A stretch of DNA of 64,000 nucleotides from contig NZ_CAKMSJ010000003.1 of assembly GCF_928381505.1 (NCBI RefSeq), positions 310,001 through 374,000 on the forward strand, read 5' to 3'. The notes below the pieces were generated by a model. That model did not search any database and was not told the origin of the DNA. It worked only from the letters and a program-made list of their open reading frames with translations. Source of the stretch: Rothia endophytica (lineage in GTDB: Bacteria > Actinomycetota > Actinomycetes > Actinomycetales > Micrococcaceae). Positions 34,403 to 44,918 of this stretch are shown one piece after another; positions within the stretch are counted from its first letter, which is position 1, and the number at the start of each line of letters is the position of its first letter. The translations under genes and the position numbers were made by a program.

Positions 34403-36103
34403 ATGGGCATCGCTTTCCGTTTTGCCGCCCGTTCCGATGTAGGCAGGGTGCGCTCTAAAAACGACGACTCAGGCTACGCAGGCCACTACCTCGCGGTAGT
34501 GGCGGACGGCATGGGTGGGCATGTGGGCGGTGACGTTGCCTCAGCGACCACCGTGCTTGACCTAACGCCCCTTGACCACGCAGGTTTTGACGGTAACGCC
34601 GGGATCTACCTGGCTGATGAGATCGTGAACGCCAACATCATCATGAATGAGTTGGTTGATCTCAACCCGCGCCTGGCGGGCATGGGGACAACCTGCACCG
34701 CTCTTCTCGTTGATGGGGACCGCATCGAGATGGCTCACATCGGTGACTCTCGCGCCTACCGTCTGCGGGACGGGGTCTTTGAGCAGGTCACCACCGACCA
34801 CACTTTCGTGCAGCGCCTCCTTCAGGAAGGGCGCATCTCGCCCGAAGATGCAGCTCAGCACCCGCACAAAAACGTCATTATGCGAGTTCTGGGCGATGTA
34901 GACGCCTCCCCCGAGCTTGAATTGCGCACCCTTGACGCCCACGTGGGTGAAAAGTGGGTTCTTAGCTCTGACGGCCTGGATGCAGTGGTCTCGGTAGAAG
35001 AAATTGAGACGATGATGCGCTCCACTGATGACTTGGGGCAGATAACCGACATCCTGGTTGATATGACGCTGGAGCGCGGGGCACCCGATAACGTCACGGT
35101 GGTCGCCCTTTCGGTTATTGAAGAGGAATCTCTTTCCACAGCGGTAACCGCGCCTCAGCCCATCATTCCCGTGCGCAAGTATGGCACAGACGGTCAGTTA
35201 GTGGGCGTCCACCCCACGGTTGAGCAAGAGACAGAAAGCAGTCCCAGCGAAAGCACTGACGAAGCCGTGGATGCCGATGGGCAAGCCTCTTCTGAGGACG
35301 AGGGCTCAGATGACTCTCACCGCACCCCCTGGCGCCGCCGCCTGCCACAGCACGCAAAAGCACGCAATGCTCTGCGGCACGGTAAATGGCGCGGTGAGTC
35401 CTTCTCTGATGGCGTTTTTAATGCCATGACTGTTCGGGCCGGTGTAGATAAGCCTGAAGAGGCTATTACTGAACACCCCGATAATCAGGAGTCAGAGCCC
35501 ACCCCGGCATCCGTCCTGCGCAGGGAGCTATCAGAGCGCCCCCATGAGCTAGTGGGTGCTGCCGCAAATGCTACTCAAACGGGCATGATTCCGGCGGTGA
35601 CGGCGCGTACTGCAGAAAACCTCGCCACCCTTTCGCATCAGGGGGACGCCGGGCTTGAGCCGGCCGAGCTACCTGAAGAGTTTAGGGCCGCGCTCAATGA
35701 GGAGCACCCGGCGCCGCATCGCTGGCCTATGCGCCTTTTTGTAGCGGCATTAACTCTAGCGGTTGTTGCTGCTTCGGCCTCCATCTTCTTCTCCTGGACC
35801 AAGGACCAATACTATGTGGGTGTTCAGGATGAGCGGGTAGCTATCTATAACGGCGTTAATCAGGATTTAGGGCCCTTTACCCTACACAGTGTGGTTGAAG
35901 AAACCGATGTGAAGGTCAGTGACTTACCGGAGTTTTCTCAGTCCCTACTTCACGGCACCATTACGGTCAGCAGCCATGAGGAGGCGCAGCAGGTGGTGGA
36001 GAATTTGCGGGAACAGTTACCTGCTCGGGTTACCCCCGGCACCGTGACAACCGCACCCCCAACACCTCAACCCAGCGCCACTGAAGGAGGTAGCCGTGAA
36101 TAA
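34403..36103 (+). CDS. pstP: PstP: PP2C-family Ser/Thr phosphatase
   Basis: The 566-residue product begins with a PP2C catalytic domain at 1-240 whose metal-binding aspartates lie in VRSKNDDSGYAG, VVADGMGGHVGGD, HIGDSRAYRL and SSDGLDAVVS plus DNVTVV. A long, low-complexity cytoplasmic linker (about 245-430) follows. One transmembrane helix (FVAALTLAVVAASASIFF) leads to an extracellular tail. It reverses phosphorylation by PknA and PknB. The linker is longer than in the mycobacterial enzyme. It overlaps rodA by eight bases. Confidence 0.93.
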   Translation: MGIAFRFAARSDVGRVRSKNDDSGYAGHYLAVVADGMGGHVGGDVASATTVLDLTPLDHAGFDGNAGIYLADEIVNANIIMNELVDLNPRLAGMGTTCTALLVDGDRIEMAHIGDSRAYRLRDGVFEQVTTDHTFVQRLLQEGRISPEDAAQHPHKNVIMRVLGDVDASPELELRTLDAHVGEKWVLSSDGLDAVVSVEEIETMMRSTDDLGQITDILVDMTLERGAPDNVTVVALSVIEEESLSTAVTAPQPIIPVRKYGTDGQLVGVHPTVEQETESSPSESTDEAVDADGQASSEDEGSDDSHRTPWRRRLPQHAKARNALRHGKWRGESFSDGVFNAMTVRAGVDKPEEAITEHPDNQESEPTPASVLRRELSERPHELVGAAANATQTGMIPAVTARTAENLATLSHQGDAGLEPAELPEEFRAALNEEHPAPHRWPMRLFVAALTLAVVAASASIFFSWTKDQYYVGVQDERVAIYNGVNQDLGPFTLHSVVEETDVKVSDLPEFSQSLLHGTITVSSHEEAQQVVENLREQLPARVTPGTVTTAPPTPQPSATEGGSRE

Positions 36104-37538
36104 AGCATCGACAGTTTCGCGTGTGGATACGCCGCGCTCTCGCCGGCTTACCGAGCTATTTCTGACGCTGTGCGCCATAGCTCTGTGCCCCATTTCTATG
36201 TACCTCATTGACCCTGAACGCGCAGTTGAGAACCGCATGTGGTTGCAGGCTCTAATAGTGCAGGGGGTGGGTGCCTTTATCTTGCATATGGTGATGTACC
36301 TCCGTGCTCGTTACGCTGACCCTTTTATCCTGCCTCTTGCTGTGGCTCTTAACGGTCTGGGGCTGGCAATGATTTACCGTATTGACCTCACGACCCCGGC
36401 CAATGCGGGTGCCGCGCAGCTGGTGTGGACGGGCTTGGCGATGGTGGTCTCAGCCGTTGTACTCTTCTTTTTGCGGGATCATAAAATCCTCTTGAAGGTC
36501 ACCTATATTTCTCTTCTAGCGTCAGTTCTCTTGCTGATATTGCCGCTTATGCCCTTCTTGGGTCTTGAGATTAATGGCGCGAGAATTTGGATTTCTGTGG
36601 GTGGGAGGACTTTCCAGCCCGGTGAACTAGCCAAAATTACTCTGGCTATATTCTTTGCGGGCTATCTATCGACACATCGAGATCTTATTCTCCTTGCAGG
36701 CAAAAAGATTGGCCCGGTACGCTTGCCCCGCTTCAGGGATATGGCACCCATGGTAGTCGCCTGGCTCATAAGCCTAGCGGTGCTGGTGTTCCAGCGCGAT
36801 TTGGGCTCCGCTATCCTCTTCTTCGGTATCTTCCTGGCGATGCTCTACCTAGCTACCGGCCGCCTGACCTGGGTAGCCCTGGGGCTGCTCTTCGTGGTGG
36901 CGGGAGGGCTCCTAGCCTACAACTACATCTCCCATGTGTACTACCGCATTAACTCCTGGACGCACGCCTTTGATCCAGAAATCTACAACCAACCTCTGGG
37001 TGGTTCCGGGCAGATTGTGCAGGGCCTCTTCGGGCTAGCTTCGGGAGGTCTCTTTGGGCGAGGCTGGGGCAATGGACGCCCCGATCTGGTCTCATATTCC
37101 AATTCAGACATGATTATTACTGCCTTGGGTGAAGAACTAGGTCTCCTGGGTCTGGGCGCCATTCTCATGCTTTTTTTGCTCCTGGTATCACGTGGTTTCC
37201 GCGCAGCTCTTGGTACCCGCGACGCCTTCGGCAAGCTCCTTGCTGCAGGCTTCTCAGCCCTGATGGTCATCCAGCTTTTTGTGGTCATTGGTGGCGTAAC
37301 CCGCCTTATTCCTCTTACCGGCCTCACCACTCCCTTCATGTCAGCGGGCGGCTCGTCGTTGCTCTCTAACTGGATTATTGTGGCCATCTTGCTCGCTATC
37401 TCTCACACAGCGCGTGCACCCCACGTTGTAGAGACCTTCGATAGTGCTGACAGCATCGACTACAGTGGCAGCGAAACGGACGGCGCGACCTCCGTTATTT
37501 CTCGCATCACCGACTCCACCACATCACAGGGAGGGTAG
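36096..37538 (+). CDS. rodA: RodA/FtsW-family peptidoglycan polymerase
   Basis: A 480-residue SEDS protein with about ten membrane helices. Characteristic segments are GARIWISVGGRTFQPGELAK, FQRDLGSAILFFGIFLAMLY and ITALGEELGLLGLGAILMLF, with the closing FMSAGGSSLLSNWIIVAILL. SEDS proteins polymerise lipid II glycan strands together with a class B PBP, here encoded directly downstream. GTG start with GGAGG upstream, inside pstP. Confidence 0.93.
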   Translation: MNKASTVSRVDTPRSRRLTELFLTLCAIALCPISMYLIDPERAVENRMWLQALIVQGVGAFILHMVMYLRARYADPFILPLAVALNGLGLAMIYRIDLTTPANAGAAQLVWTGLAMVVSAVVLFFLRDHKILLKVTYISLLASVLLLILPLMPFLGLEINGARIWISVGGRTFQPGELAKITLAIFFAGYLSTHRDLILLAGKKIGPVRLPRFRDMAPMVVAWLISLAVLVFQRDLGSAILFFGIFLAMLYLATGRLTWVALGLLFVVAGGLLAYNYISHVYYRINSWTHAFDPEIYNQPLGGSGQIVQGLFGLASGGLFGRGWGNGRPDLVSYSNSDMIITALGEELGLLGLGAILMLFLLLVSRGFRAALGTRDAFGKLLAAGFSALMVIQLFVVIGGVTRLIPLTGLTTPFMSAGGSSLLSNWIIVAILLAISHTARAPHVVETFDSADSIDYSGSETDGATSVISRITDSTTSQGG

Positions 37539-37541
37539 AGC

Positions 37542-38978
37542 ATGAATACAGCAATCCGCAGAGCCTGGATCGCATCGGCCTGCATCTTTGTTTTACTGCT
37601 AGGAACGCTCACCTACGTTCAGTTCTTTGACTCAAAGAACCTACAAGCTAACGCGTGGAATTCGCGCACTCTGTATGAGAGCTATGGTTCTCAGCGTGGC
37701 TCAATTGTGGTGGATGGCGTTGAAATTGCCTCCTCGGTTGAGTCGAACGATGGGTACGCTTTCCAACGCACCTACCCTCAGGCCGATGTTTACGCGGGGT
37801 TGACGGGGTATTTCTCATCGATCTACGGGTCTACCGGGCTGGAGTCTGCCATGGATGAGCAGCTTTCGGGTAACTCTGATGCTCAGTTCTATGATCGAAT
37901 AGCTCAAATGTTTACGGGTAATACTGCTGCCGGCGCGAGTGTTGAGCTCACTATTGACGGGAAGCTTCAGCAGCTCTCTTATGACCTTTTGCAGGGCCAT
38001 AAGGGTTCTATTGTGGCTCTGAACCCCAAGACCGGTGAGGTTTTGGCTATGGTGTCGAGCCCTTCCTATGACCCCAATGTTCTGGCCTCCCACAGCGCAG
38101 AGCCGGTTATTGCGCAGTACGCAGCGCTCAACGAAGACCCCGCCCGCCCCCTCTACAACCGTGCTATTGCGGGGGATACCTATGCGCCGGCGTCCACCTT
38201 TAAAATCATTGATGCGGTAGCTGCCCTAGAGTCCGGTGAGTACACGGCTGATTCGGTCATCCCCAACCCCCAGAATCTCAGCCTGCCCAACACTAACGTC
38301 ACTTTGCCTAACTACCTGGGTGGTAATTGCACAGCTCGTAGCGAGGCGACGATCGAGTGGGCTTTCGCGCAGTCCTGCAACACCCCCTTCGCACAAATTG
38401 CGATGAAGGTGGGGCAAGAGAAGATTGCACAGACCGCTCAGAATTTTGGGTATGGGCAGGATCTTTCGATTCCTCTTAACGTCTCGCAGTCTGTCTTCCC
38501 TACTAACATGGAAGATAGCCAGTTAGCACTCGCCGCTATCGGTCAGTACGATGTAAAAACAACCCCCCTGCAGGTGGCAATGACCAGTGCAGCTATTGCC
38601 AATGAAGGGGTGCAAATGAAACCCAACCTGATTCGTTCGGTTAAGTCGCATAATCTGAGTTCTCTCTACAATTTCTCGGCGGAGCAGTTGCGCCGCTCCA
38701 CTTCCCCTGCGGTAGCTCATCAGGTGAGAGATTGGATGGTTAATTCGGTGGATCAAGGAATTGCTGCGGGGGCCGGTGTCAACGGGGTCTCTGTTGGTGG
38801 TAAGACTGGAACAGCTGAGACAGGTGCCGACACAGTTAACTCTTGGTTTACAGGTTTTGCTCCCGCGAATGACCCTCAGGTGGCAATCGCGGTAGTCTAT
38901 GAAGATGTAGATACTACAACTGGATCGCAGCTTTCAACGAGTGCGGCCCAGCAAATTTTTGAGGCGGTGTTGAACTAG
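37542..38978 (+). CDS. pbpA: PbpA: class B penicillin-binding protein (transpeptidase)
   Basis: A 478-residue protein with one N-terminal membrane anchor ([19 protein letters not shown]), a dimerisation region and a transpeptidase domain. The catalytic motifs are ASTFK (SxxK), SCN in [11 protein letters not shown], and KTGTAE. It cross-links peptidoglycan in partnership with the adjacent RodA. It is three bases downstream of rodA, and its stop overlaps the pknA start by one base. Confidence 0.93.
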   Translation: MNTAIRRAWIASACIFVLLLGTLTYVQFFDSKNLQANAWNSRTLYESYGSQRGSIVVDGVEIASSVESNDGYAFQRTYPQADVYAGLTGYFSSIYGSTGLESAMDEQLSGNSDAQFYDRIAQMFTGNTAAGASVELTIDGKLQQLSYDLLQGHKGSIVALNPKTGEVLAMVSSPSYDPNVLASHSAEPVIAQYAALNEDPARPLYNRAIAGDTYAPASTFKIIDAVAALESGEYTADSVIPNPQNLSLPNTNVTLPNYLGGNCTARSEATIEWAFAQSCNTPFAQIAMKVGQEKIAQTAQNFGYGQDLSIPLNVSQSVFPTNMEDSQLALAAIGQYDVKTTPLQVAMTSAAIANEGVQMKPNLIRSVKSHNLSSLYNFSAEQLRRSTSPAVAHQVRDWMVNSVDQGIAAGAGVNGVSVGGKTGTAETGADTVNSWFTGFAPANDPQVAIAVVYEDVDTTTGSQLSTSAAQQIFEAVLN

Positions 38979-40705
38979 TGAGGCCTTCAGCTGATGTGAC
39001 TCTGGGTGGTCGCTACACTCTGACCGAACGTATCGCGATTGGCGGTATGGGTGAGGTGTGGAAGGCCCGCGATAAGGTGCTAGGCCGCATCGTCGCCGTA
39101 AAGATTCTGAAAGAAGAATATACGGGTGACCCCGGCTTCCTTGAGCGGTTCCGCGCTGAGGCACGCCATACGGCCCTTCTTAACCACCCCGGGGTGGCTA
39201 ATGTCTTTGACTACGGTGAAGAAGACGGTTCAGCCTATCTAGTCATGGAGCTGGTGCCTGGCGACCCTCTCTCTACCATCATTGAACGGGACAGGAAGCT
39301 CCCCGCCGACCGCATTCTCAACATTATGGCCCAGAGTGCACGAGCACTTGCTGCAGCCCACGCCCAGGGGTTGGTGCACCGCGACGTCAAACCTGGCAAC
39401 CTGATTGTCACTCCGGACGAGCGCGTTAAGGTCACCGACTTCGGTATCGCGCGTCTGGCAGACCAGGTACCCCTCACCGCTACCGGTCAGGTTATGGGTA
39501 CTGCCCAGTATCTTGCACCGGAGCAAGCAACAGGGCAGCAGGCAACAGCCTCTTCTGATATGTACTCTCTGGGTATTATCGGCTACGAGTGCTTAGCAGG
39601 CAAGCGACCTTTCACGGGTGAATCACAGATCGCTATCGCGCTGGCGCAGGTCAATGATCCACCTCCCGCCCTGCCTAAGGACGTCCCTGCACCAGCAGCC
39701 GCTCTCATTATGTGCCTGCTGTCAAAGGATCCTGCCGAGCGCCCGGAAACGGCAACTGCTCTGGCTTCAGCTATCGATGCGATTCGCCGTCGCGATATGC
39801 CTGCGGCACTCAAAGCTGTCCCTTCTTTGGGTAAGTTCCTCCCCCAGGGCACAGATGGTGACGCCACTGCCGTCCTTACTGCTCCTACAGCGGTTTCCCC
39901 TACCGCTGCACGGTTTGGTACGGGCGCACAGTTCGAACCTGAGCCTACAACCGCGCGTGTCCCCGCCTCCCAGCCCGTTCAGAGTTATAGAACTGAAGCC
40001 CCAAAGAAGAAGAGCCCCTGGGGCTGGGTATCTTTGGTACTCGCTTTATTGCTGGTGGCTGGAATTGTCTGGTTCGTCCTTTTCAACACATCAAATTCCA
40101 CCAGGAACACAGAAACTCCTCCCACCGCATCAGGGACCATTTCAACGGTCAGCGCCCCACCGACGCCTACAGCTGAAAGCACGGAGACCGAGAGGCAGCG
40201 GGTTGATATCGACAACGCCTACTTTGAGGGGCGCCCGCTCGATGCCGTGGTTAGTGAACTCACTACCATGGGGTTCTCTACCCGTACCACCGGTGTCACC
40301 TCCGACAAACCTGTTGATATCGTTCTCTCAGTTTCACCGACCGGCAGTGTGCAAGTGGGGGAAACCATCACCATCCAGTACTCTGCGGGGCCACAGTCTG
40401 TGACACTACCGAGTAATCTGGAAGGTATGACGTCTGATGAGGCAGCCGAGGCTATCACTGCCCTGGGGGTGAATGTTCAGCTTCATTTTGAGGAAACAAC
40501 GAGTGCTACTGAGGGTACCGTCCTGCGCACCTCCCCCACTTCCGGGTCTAGAGTTGAGGTGGGCAGTAGCGTCAATATTTATGTCGCTCGGCAACCGGCC
40601 CCTGAGTCCAGTGCGTCATCACAGCCGGCAGCAAACAACGGCTCTACATCAGATAACGGATCAACGCCTAGCTCTACACCGAGCAGCGCAGAGACCGGTA
40701 ACTAA
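38978..40705 (+). CDS. pknA: PknA-type Ser/Thr kinase with PASTA domains
   Basis: A 575-residue kinase. The N-terminal catalytic domain shows [19 protein letters not shown] (Gly loop), [23 protein letters not shown] and [10 protein letters not shown] membrane helix ([20 protein letters not shown]) follows at about 345-365. The extracellular part has two PASTA-like repeats ([40 protein letters not shown]). Mycobacterial PknA lacks PASTA repeats, so this variant may sense muropeptides itself. GTG start. Confidence 0.9.
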   Translation: MRPSADVTLGGRYTLTERIAIGGMGEVWKARDKVLGRIVAVKILKEEYTGDPGFLERFRAEARHTALLNHPGVANVFDYGEEDGSAYLVMELVPGDPLSTIIERDRKLPADRILNIMAQSARALAAAHAQGLVHRDVKPGNLIVTPDERVKVTDFGIARLADQVPLTATGQVMGTAQYLAPEQATGQQATASSDMYSLGIIGYECLAGKRPFTGESQIAIALAQVNDPPPALPKDVPAPAAALIMCLLSKDPAERPETATALASAIDAIRRRDMPAALKAVPSLGKFLPQGTDGDATAVLTAPTAVSPTAARFGTGAQFEPEPTTARVPASQPVQSYRTEAPKKKSPWGWVSLVLALLLVAGIVWFVLFNTSNSTRNTETPPTASGTISTVSAPPTPTAESTETERQRVDIDNAYFEGRPLDAVVSELTTMGFSTRTTGVTSDKPVDIVLSVSPTGSVQVGETITIQYSAGPQSVTLPSNLEGMTSDEAAEAITALGVNVQLHFEETTSATEGTVLRTSPTSGSRVEVGSSVNIYVARQPAPESSASSQPAANNGSTSDNGSTPSSTPSSAETGN

Positions 40706-40716
40706 GTCCACCGAAG

Positions 40717-42708
40717 ATGGGTGAATACATGGACCAGCAGGTTCCCACAACAATCGATGAGCGCTATGAAGTTGGCTCTGTTATTGGCTCGGGCGCGATG
40801 GCAACTGTCTATGAGGCGGTTGATACCCGGTTGGGCCGCAAGGTTGCTTTGAAGGTTCTGCGTGCTGAGCACGCCCAGGATGCGATTTTTCGCGCTCGTT
40901 TCCAGCGGGAAGCTGAGGCTGTAGCAGCTCTGAATCACCACTCCATTGTGGGTGTGTACGATACCGGAGCATTTGAGACTACTGCCGGCAGCTCTACTGT
41001 TTCGGTACCTTTCATGGTCATGGAACTGGTGCAAGGAACAACCCTGCGAGAGCTTTTGGCGCAAGGAGCCATCAGCCAGGCTGATGCAATCAGCTATGGC
41101 GTCCAGATTCTAGAGGCTTTGGAATACAGCCACGGCGCAGGCATCATCCACCGCGACATTAAGCCTGCCAACGTTATGGTGCTCCCCCAGACGCCTGAGG
41201 ATATTTCCCTCGGCGATCCGGGGCAGGTTAAGGTCATGGACTTTGGTATCGCGAGAGCTGCCGAGGAGGCAGGTGAGACGCTGACCAAGGCTAATACTGT
41301 GATGGGAACAGCTCGTTACATCTCCCCCGAGCAGGCACGCGGTGAGGCTGTAGATGCCCGTAGCGACGTGTACTCTGCTGCTTGCGTTATCTACGAGATG
41401 CTAGCTGGGCGTTCCCCATTTGATGCACCCACCAATGTAGAACTGGCGGGTAAGCACCTGAGCGAAGTGCCACAGCCTCCGAGTGCCTTTGCGGATGACA
41501 TAACACCCGCTCTGGATCGCGTGATTTTGAAGGGTCTGAGCAAAAACACTTCCGACCGTTATCAGAGTGCGGCGCAGTTCAGGGACAACCTCAAGGATGC
41601 CGCTTCAGGAATATCAACAGCTGGGGTTGATGATGATCCCACCGAAGCAACCACGGCATTTGCAGCTGCTGGCTCAGGTGCCGGTGCTGTTGCAGCCGGG
41701 GCGGTAGCTACCGGGCGTAACCGTGAAACTGAGGACGCCGGTCTTGGTAGTTTCTTTGACTCAGCACAGGCAGAGTACACCGATGAGGAGCTCTATGGGT
41801 ACGGCTATGGGCAGGACCCAGAGACCGCCCGCAAGAAGCGTCGTCGCAGTGCCTGGGGTAAGGCTCTGACTACCCTGCTGATTCTTTTGCTCGCAGCTTT
41901 CGGTATCGGCTCAGTGCTTTACTACAACGCCAAGCTCAACGAAGTTGAGAAACATATGGTTCCTGCGGTGCAGGGAATGACTCAGGCTGAGGCAGAGACT
42001 ACCCTGCGCAACCTGAATTTTACTTTGAAATTTGAAGAGGAACATTCGGACGAGATTGAAAAGGGTAAGGTCATCAAGACTTCACCCGCGACCGGTCTAG
42101 AGGCTGAGGAAGGTACCCAAATCACGTTAACCGTTTCCTCCGGTCCTTCTATGATTGCTGTGCCCAGTGACCTTGAGGGGCAGAGCGAGCAGTATGTCCG
42201 TGAGGCTCTTGCTGAGGCCGGTTTTGTGGGTGGACGCACCACCACGGTCAATAGCGCCACTGTGCCTAATGGCATGGTTGTGGGGGTTACCCCAGCATCT
42301 GGTGAGATGGCTCCCGCCGGGTCCACCGTGGATATAGTGCTGTCGAACGGCAAGGTTGTAGTTCCCGGCCTCGTCGGCCTCACCCGTGATCAGGCAATTG
42401 CCGCCCTCACCGGCCCAGACACCTTGCTCAGCACCAATATTGAGAATGTCACTACTGCTTCTCAACCTGCGGGAACGGTCATCTCCCAGAGTGCGGCCGC
42501 AGGAACTCTCATCGAGCAGGGATCCACGGTGACCATCCGCGTGGCGGTGGCACCTGCGCCCACGGTTGCACCTCCGGCTCCGCCCAGGCCCTCAGCCAGC
42601 GCTCAGCCCACCCAGGCACCCAGCAGCCAGCCTGCGGAGCCTCGAGAGGACGCTGACCGCCCCTCCCCTGAGCCTTCCAACACTGGTGATCGAGCAGAAG
42701 ACCGATAG
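40717..42708 (+). CDS. pknB: PknB-type Ser/Thr kinase with three PASTA domains
   Basis: The 663-residue product has a kinase domain with VIGSGAMATVYEAVDTRLGR, VALKVLRAEH, IIHRDIKPANVMV and VKVMDFGIARA. A juxtamembrane segment leads to a helix (TLLILLLAAFGIGSVLYY). Three PASTA repeats follow, beginning MVPAVQGMTQAEAE, AVPSDLEGQSEQYV and VVPGLVGLTRDQAI, then a proline-rich tail. PknB senses peptidoglycan fragments and lipid II and controls growth and division. An alternative ATG four codons downstream has a better-spaced GGGTGA. Confidence 0.93.
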   Translation: MGEYMDQQVPTTIDERYEVGSVIGSGAMATVYEAVDTRLGRKVALKVLRAEHAQDAIFRARFQREAEAVAALNHHSIVGVYDTGAFETTAGSSTVSVPFMVMELVQGTTLRELLAQGAISQADAISYGVQILEALEYSHGAGIIHRDIKPANVMVLPQTPEDISLGDPGQVKVMDFGIARAAEEAGETLTKANTVMGTARYISPEQARGEAVDARSDVYSAACVIYEMLAGRSPFDAPTNVELAGKHLSEVPQPPSAFADDITPALDRVILKGLSKNTSDRYQSAAQFRDNLKDAASGISTAGVDDDPTEATTAFAAAGSGAGAVAAGAVATGRNRETEDAGLGSFFDSAQAEYTDEELYGYGYGQDPETARKKRRRSAWGKALTTLLILLLAAFGIGSVLYYNAKLNEVEKHMVPAVQGMTQAEAETTLRNLNFTLKFEEEHSDEIEKGKVIKTSPATGLEAEEGTQITLTVSSGPSMIAVPSDLEGQSEQYVREALAEAGFVGGRTTTVNSATVPNGMVVGVTPASGEMAPAGSTVDIVLSNGKVVVPGLVGLTRDQAIAALTGPDTLLSTNIENVTTASQPAGTVISQSAAAGTLIEQGSTVTIRVAVAPAPTVAPPAPPRPSASAQPTQAPSSQPAEPREDADRPSPEPSNTGDRAEDR

Positions 42709-42722
42709 CCGGTAAGCGCATA

Positions 42723-42760
42723 AAGGCCCGCCCTCGTATACGAGGGCGGGCCTTATTTTT
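42723..42760 (+). terminator. Strong intrinsic terminator after pknB
   Basis: A perfect palindromic stem (AAGGCCCGCCCTCGTA and complement) is followed by ATTTTTTGG. It lies 15 bases after the pknB stop and also separates the convergent amidotransferase gene. Confidence 0.95.
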
Positions 42761-42800
42761 TGGTAAAGCGTACGTTCAGACGCAGAGACTAGAGCAGCTG

Positions 42801-43436
42801 TTAGGAGGTAATGAGCGGCGAGAGCTGAGCTCCACGGTCTGCGGCTCCTTCTAATCCCACCTCTTCTAGCCAGTTACCCAGCATCAGGTAGCCGCCTTCG
42901 GTAAGCACAGATTCGGGGTGGAATTGCACACCGTGCAGGGGAGCAGTTTTATGGCGCAGCCCCATAATGATTCCGTTGTCTGTCTGTGCGGTGACCGCAA
43001 GTTCTGCAGGAAGGGTAGCGGGTTCAACCGCTAGGGAATGGTAGCGGGTAGCAGTAAAAGGGCTGTGCAAATCTTTGAAGACAGATTCACCCTCGTGCGT
43101 TACTGACGAGGTTTTGCCGTGCATTAGCTCAGGAGCGTGGGCTACTACTCCGCCAAAAGCCTCTGCAATAGCCTGGTGGCCCAGGCAGACACCCAGCAGG
43201 GGTTTTTGGAAGCTTTCAGCCCACCGGATGACGTCGATGATAACGCCGGCTTCAGCGGGGTTGCCTGGTCCGGGGGAAACGAGCACACCGTCATGGGTCT
43301 TTGCGAGTGCGATAGTCTCTTCGAGGTTAAGTTCATCGTTACGGATGACCGTGGTTTCAGCGCCTAGTTGCTGTAGGTAGCCCACCAGGGTGAAAACGAA
43401 GCTGTCGTAGTTATCGATGACAAGAATTTTGGTCAT
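42801..43436 (-). CDS. Glutamine amidotransferase subunit (PabA/TrpG)
   Basis: A 211-residue class I glutamine amidotransferase. The oxyanion strand is SPGPGNPAEAG, the nucleophilic Cys lies in GVCLGHQAIAEAFGG, and the His/Glu pair in GVQFHPESVLTEGG. It supplies ammonia for aminodeoxychorismate (folate) or anthranilate (tryptophan) synthesis. No partner chorismate-binding subunit is adjacent. Its position between pknB and the sortase is conserved in Micrococcales, where it is usually called PabA. Confidence 0.85.
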   Translation of the reverse strand: MTKILVIDNYDSFVFTLVGYLQQLGAETTVIRNDELNLEETIALAKTHDGVLVSPGPGNPAEAGVIIDVIRWAESFQKPLLGVCLGHQAIAEAFGGVVAHAPELMHGKTSSVTHEGESVFKDLHSPFTATRYHSLAVEPATLPAELAVTAQTDNGIIMGLRHKTAPLHGVQFHPESVLTEGGYLMLGNWLEEVGLEGAADRGAQLSPLITS

Positions 43437-43498
43437 GGGTGTGGCCCTTTCGTTCTGACCCGATTTTATCGCATGCTACAAAGCGTCAGGTGCTGAAT

Positions 43499-43666
43499 CT
43501 AGTGCCCCTGGTCGATGGTGACATCTGTATTGAAGGGGCTGTACTGCTCGAAATGGGGGAAGGCGTATTCCATCAGGGCATAGATGACCACCAGCAGAAG
43601 CGTGATAGCTACGATGATGCGAAGCCACAGTGGGCCGGGCAGGTGGCGGAAGATCCATCCGTACAT
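43499..43666 (-). CDS. Small single-pass membrane protein beside sortase E
   Basis: A 55-residue protein (MYGWIFRHLPGPLWLRIIVA, then a long hydrophobic helix and an EYAFPHFEQYSPF tail). Similar short proteins occur between sortase E and pabA in related actinobacteria. GGAG lies upstream of the ATG. A 147-residue in-frame extension upstream is not supported because it runs through the sortase 3' end. Function unknown. Confidence 0.7.
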   Translation of the reverse strand: MYGWIFRHLPGPLWLRIIVAITLLLVVIYALMEYAFPHFEQYSPFNTDVTIDQGH

Positions 43667-43721
43667 AAGGAAACTCCAAGATTGTATAGCTGTTGTGGCA
43701 TGTTCTTTGCCGAGTGAATTT

Positions 43722-44504
43722 CTAGAGGGTGGTATTGGCGATTTCTTCGGGTGCACCTGCTTGGTTGGGTTGCCAACCCGCAAATTCTGCGTGCACGATA
43801 TACCTCTCAGTATCTCCGTAGCGGGGGTGGCAGCTGGTGAGGGTGAGGAGTCGTCGGGTAGCTTCGGACGCCGGGGTGTCAGGATTATCGGGGTTAGGGG
43901 AAATGACCTCCACCTGGTGCGGTAGCACGATGGTAGATTCATAGACCTTGTAGGTGTAGTACCCCTGGGCTGTCCTCACATAGATAGCATCGCCGGGCTG
44001 TAGTTCATCGATACGGTCTAGCACTGCTCCGTTGGTTTGGCGGTGGCCTGCGAGCGCTAGGTTGCCGTATTCGCCGGGTAGCTGGGTGCCAGGGTATCTG
44101 CCGAGACCGAGGGTGTCGAGCACGTCGGTGCCCACTCCTTCAGCGAGAGGGCGGGCGTAATCTTCACCTAGACGGGGTATGTAGACCACCCCGTAAACTT
44201 CTCCATACGACGGCGCCTGGGTGACAGGAGGTGTGAGCGGGTCGTACGTTTCAGCGTGTTCCGGTGCCGAGTTCTCAGAGGAGGGGGCATTTTTTGCTCC
44301 TTGTTCCGCATCAAATTCTTGCACTAGAGACTGCACTGCATCTTTTTGAGCACTGTTAGCGGCGATGTTGGTCCACCAGAGTTGCCAGGCGACGAAGAGG
44401 ATGAGGATGCAACCCAGGGTAATGAGTAGTTCACCAAAAATTTGCACAGCCCACTGAAGGGGGGTTCGAGATACCCTGGAGGAGGTTGGGCGGTTGGCGG
44501 CCAT
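43722..44504 (-). CDS. Class E sortase
   Basis: A 260-residue membrane-anchored transpeptidase. One N-terminal helix (LLITLGCILILFVAWQLWW) is followed by an extracellular sortase fold. The catalytic triad is His154 in LAGHRQTNGAVLD, Cys225 in TLTSCHPRYG and Arg234 in TERYIVHAEF. Class E sortases attach surface proteins with LAXTG-type signals, or process pili, in high-GC Gram-positives. No LPXTG-like substrate gene is adjacent. Confidence 0.92.
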   Translation of the reverse strand: MAANRPTSSRVSRTPLQWAVQIFGELLITLGCILILFVAWQLWWTNIAANSAQKDAVQSLVQEFDAEQGAKNAPSSENSAPEHAETYDPLTPPVTQAPSYGEVYGVVYIPRLGEDYARPLAEGVGTDVLDTLGLGRYPGTQLPGEYGNLALAGHRQTNGAVLDRIDELQPGDAIYVRTAQGYYTYKVYESTIVLPHQVEVISPNPDNPDTPASEATRRLLTLTSCHPRYGDTERYIVHAEFAGWQPNQAGAPEEIANTTL

Positions 44505-44632
44505 AGAGGGAACTTTCAGTGACGTTAGGCGGGTTACTGTCCAATGGTAGAACTTTCTCAGCTCTAGACGTTAAAATCGAGTCTATACATTTACATAAAT
44601 ATTCGGGGTGATGTGCCCCAGCTGGAGGAATA

Positions 44633-44908
44633 GTGGCTGATTCAAAGTCGATTCGCGATGAGGACTTAAGTGAGGCTGAGCTCCGCCGAGTTGCTGAGTC
44701 GATGTACAGTGACGATGAGTTCCCCTCCCCCACGCCTCTTTGGTACCGGGTCATCATGTTTACTCTTATGATTCTTGGTGTGCTGTGGATTGTTACTTTT
44801 TACATTACTCAGAGCACTTTGCCGGTAGCCGCTTTGGGTAACTGGAACATTGGTATCGGTGTTGGGCTGATTATGGTGGGCCTGATTATGACTACCCGCT
44901 GGCGCTAA
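44633..44908 (+). CDS. crgA: CrgA cell-division regulator
   Basis: A 91-residue protein with two membrane helices (IMFTLMILGVLWIVTFYITQ; NIGIGVGLIMVGLIMTTRWR). The TPLWYRVIMFTLM and TTRWR ends are typical of CrgA. CrgA interacts with FtsZ, FtsI and PBPs to coordinate septum formation. GTG start with GGAGGAA upstream. It is divergent from the sortase gene. Confidence 0.92.
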   Translation: MADSKSIRDEDLSEAELRRVAESMYSDDEFPSPTPLWYRVIMFTLMILGVLWIVTFYITQSTLPVAALGNWNIGIGVGLIMVGLIMTTRWR

Positions 44909-44918
44909 GGTTTTTACT

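Noticed and set aside
43667-43942. 147-residue version of the small membrane protein
   Set aside because: The N-terminal part would lie across the sortase 3' end in another frame and has no conserved features. The 55-residue version has its own GGAG site.
44505-44632. Long sortase upstream frame (to 44757)
   Set aside because: That frame is antisense to crgA, which has a strong GGAGGAA site and a complete family match.
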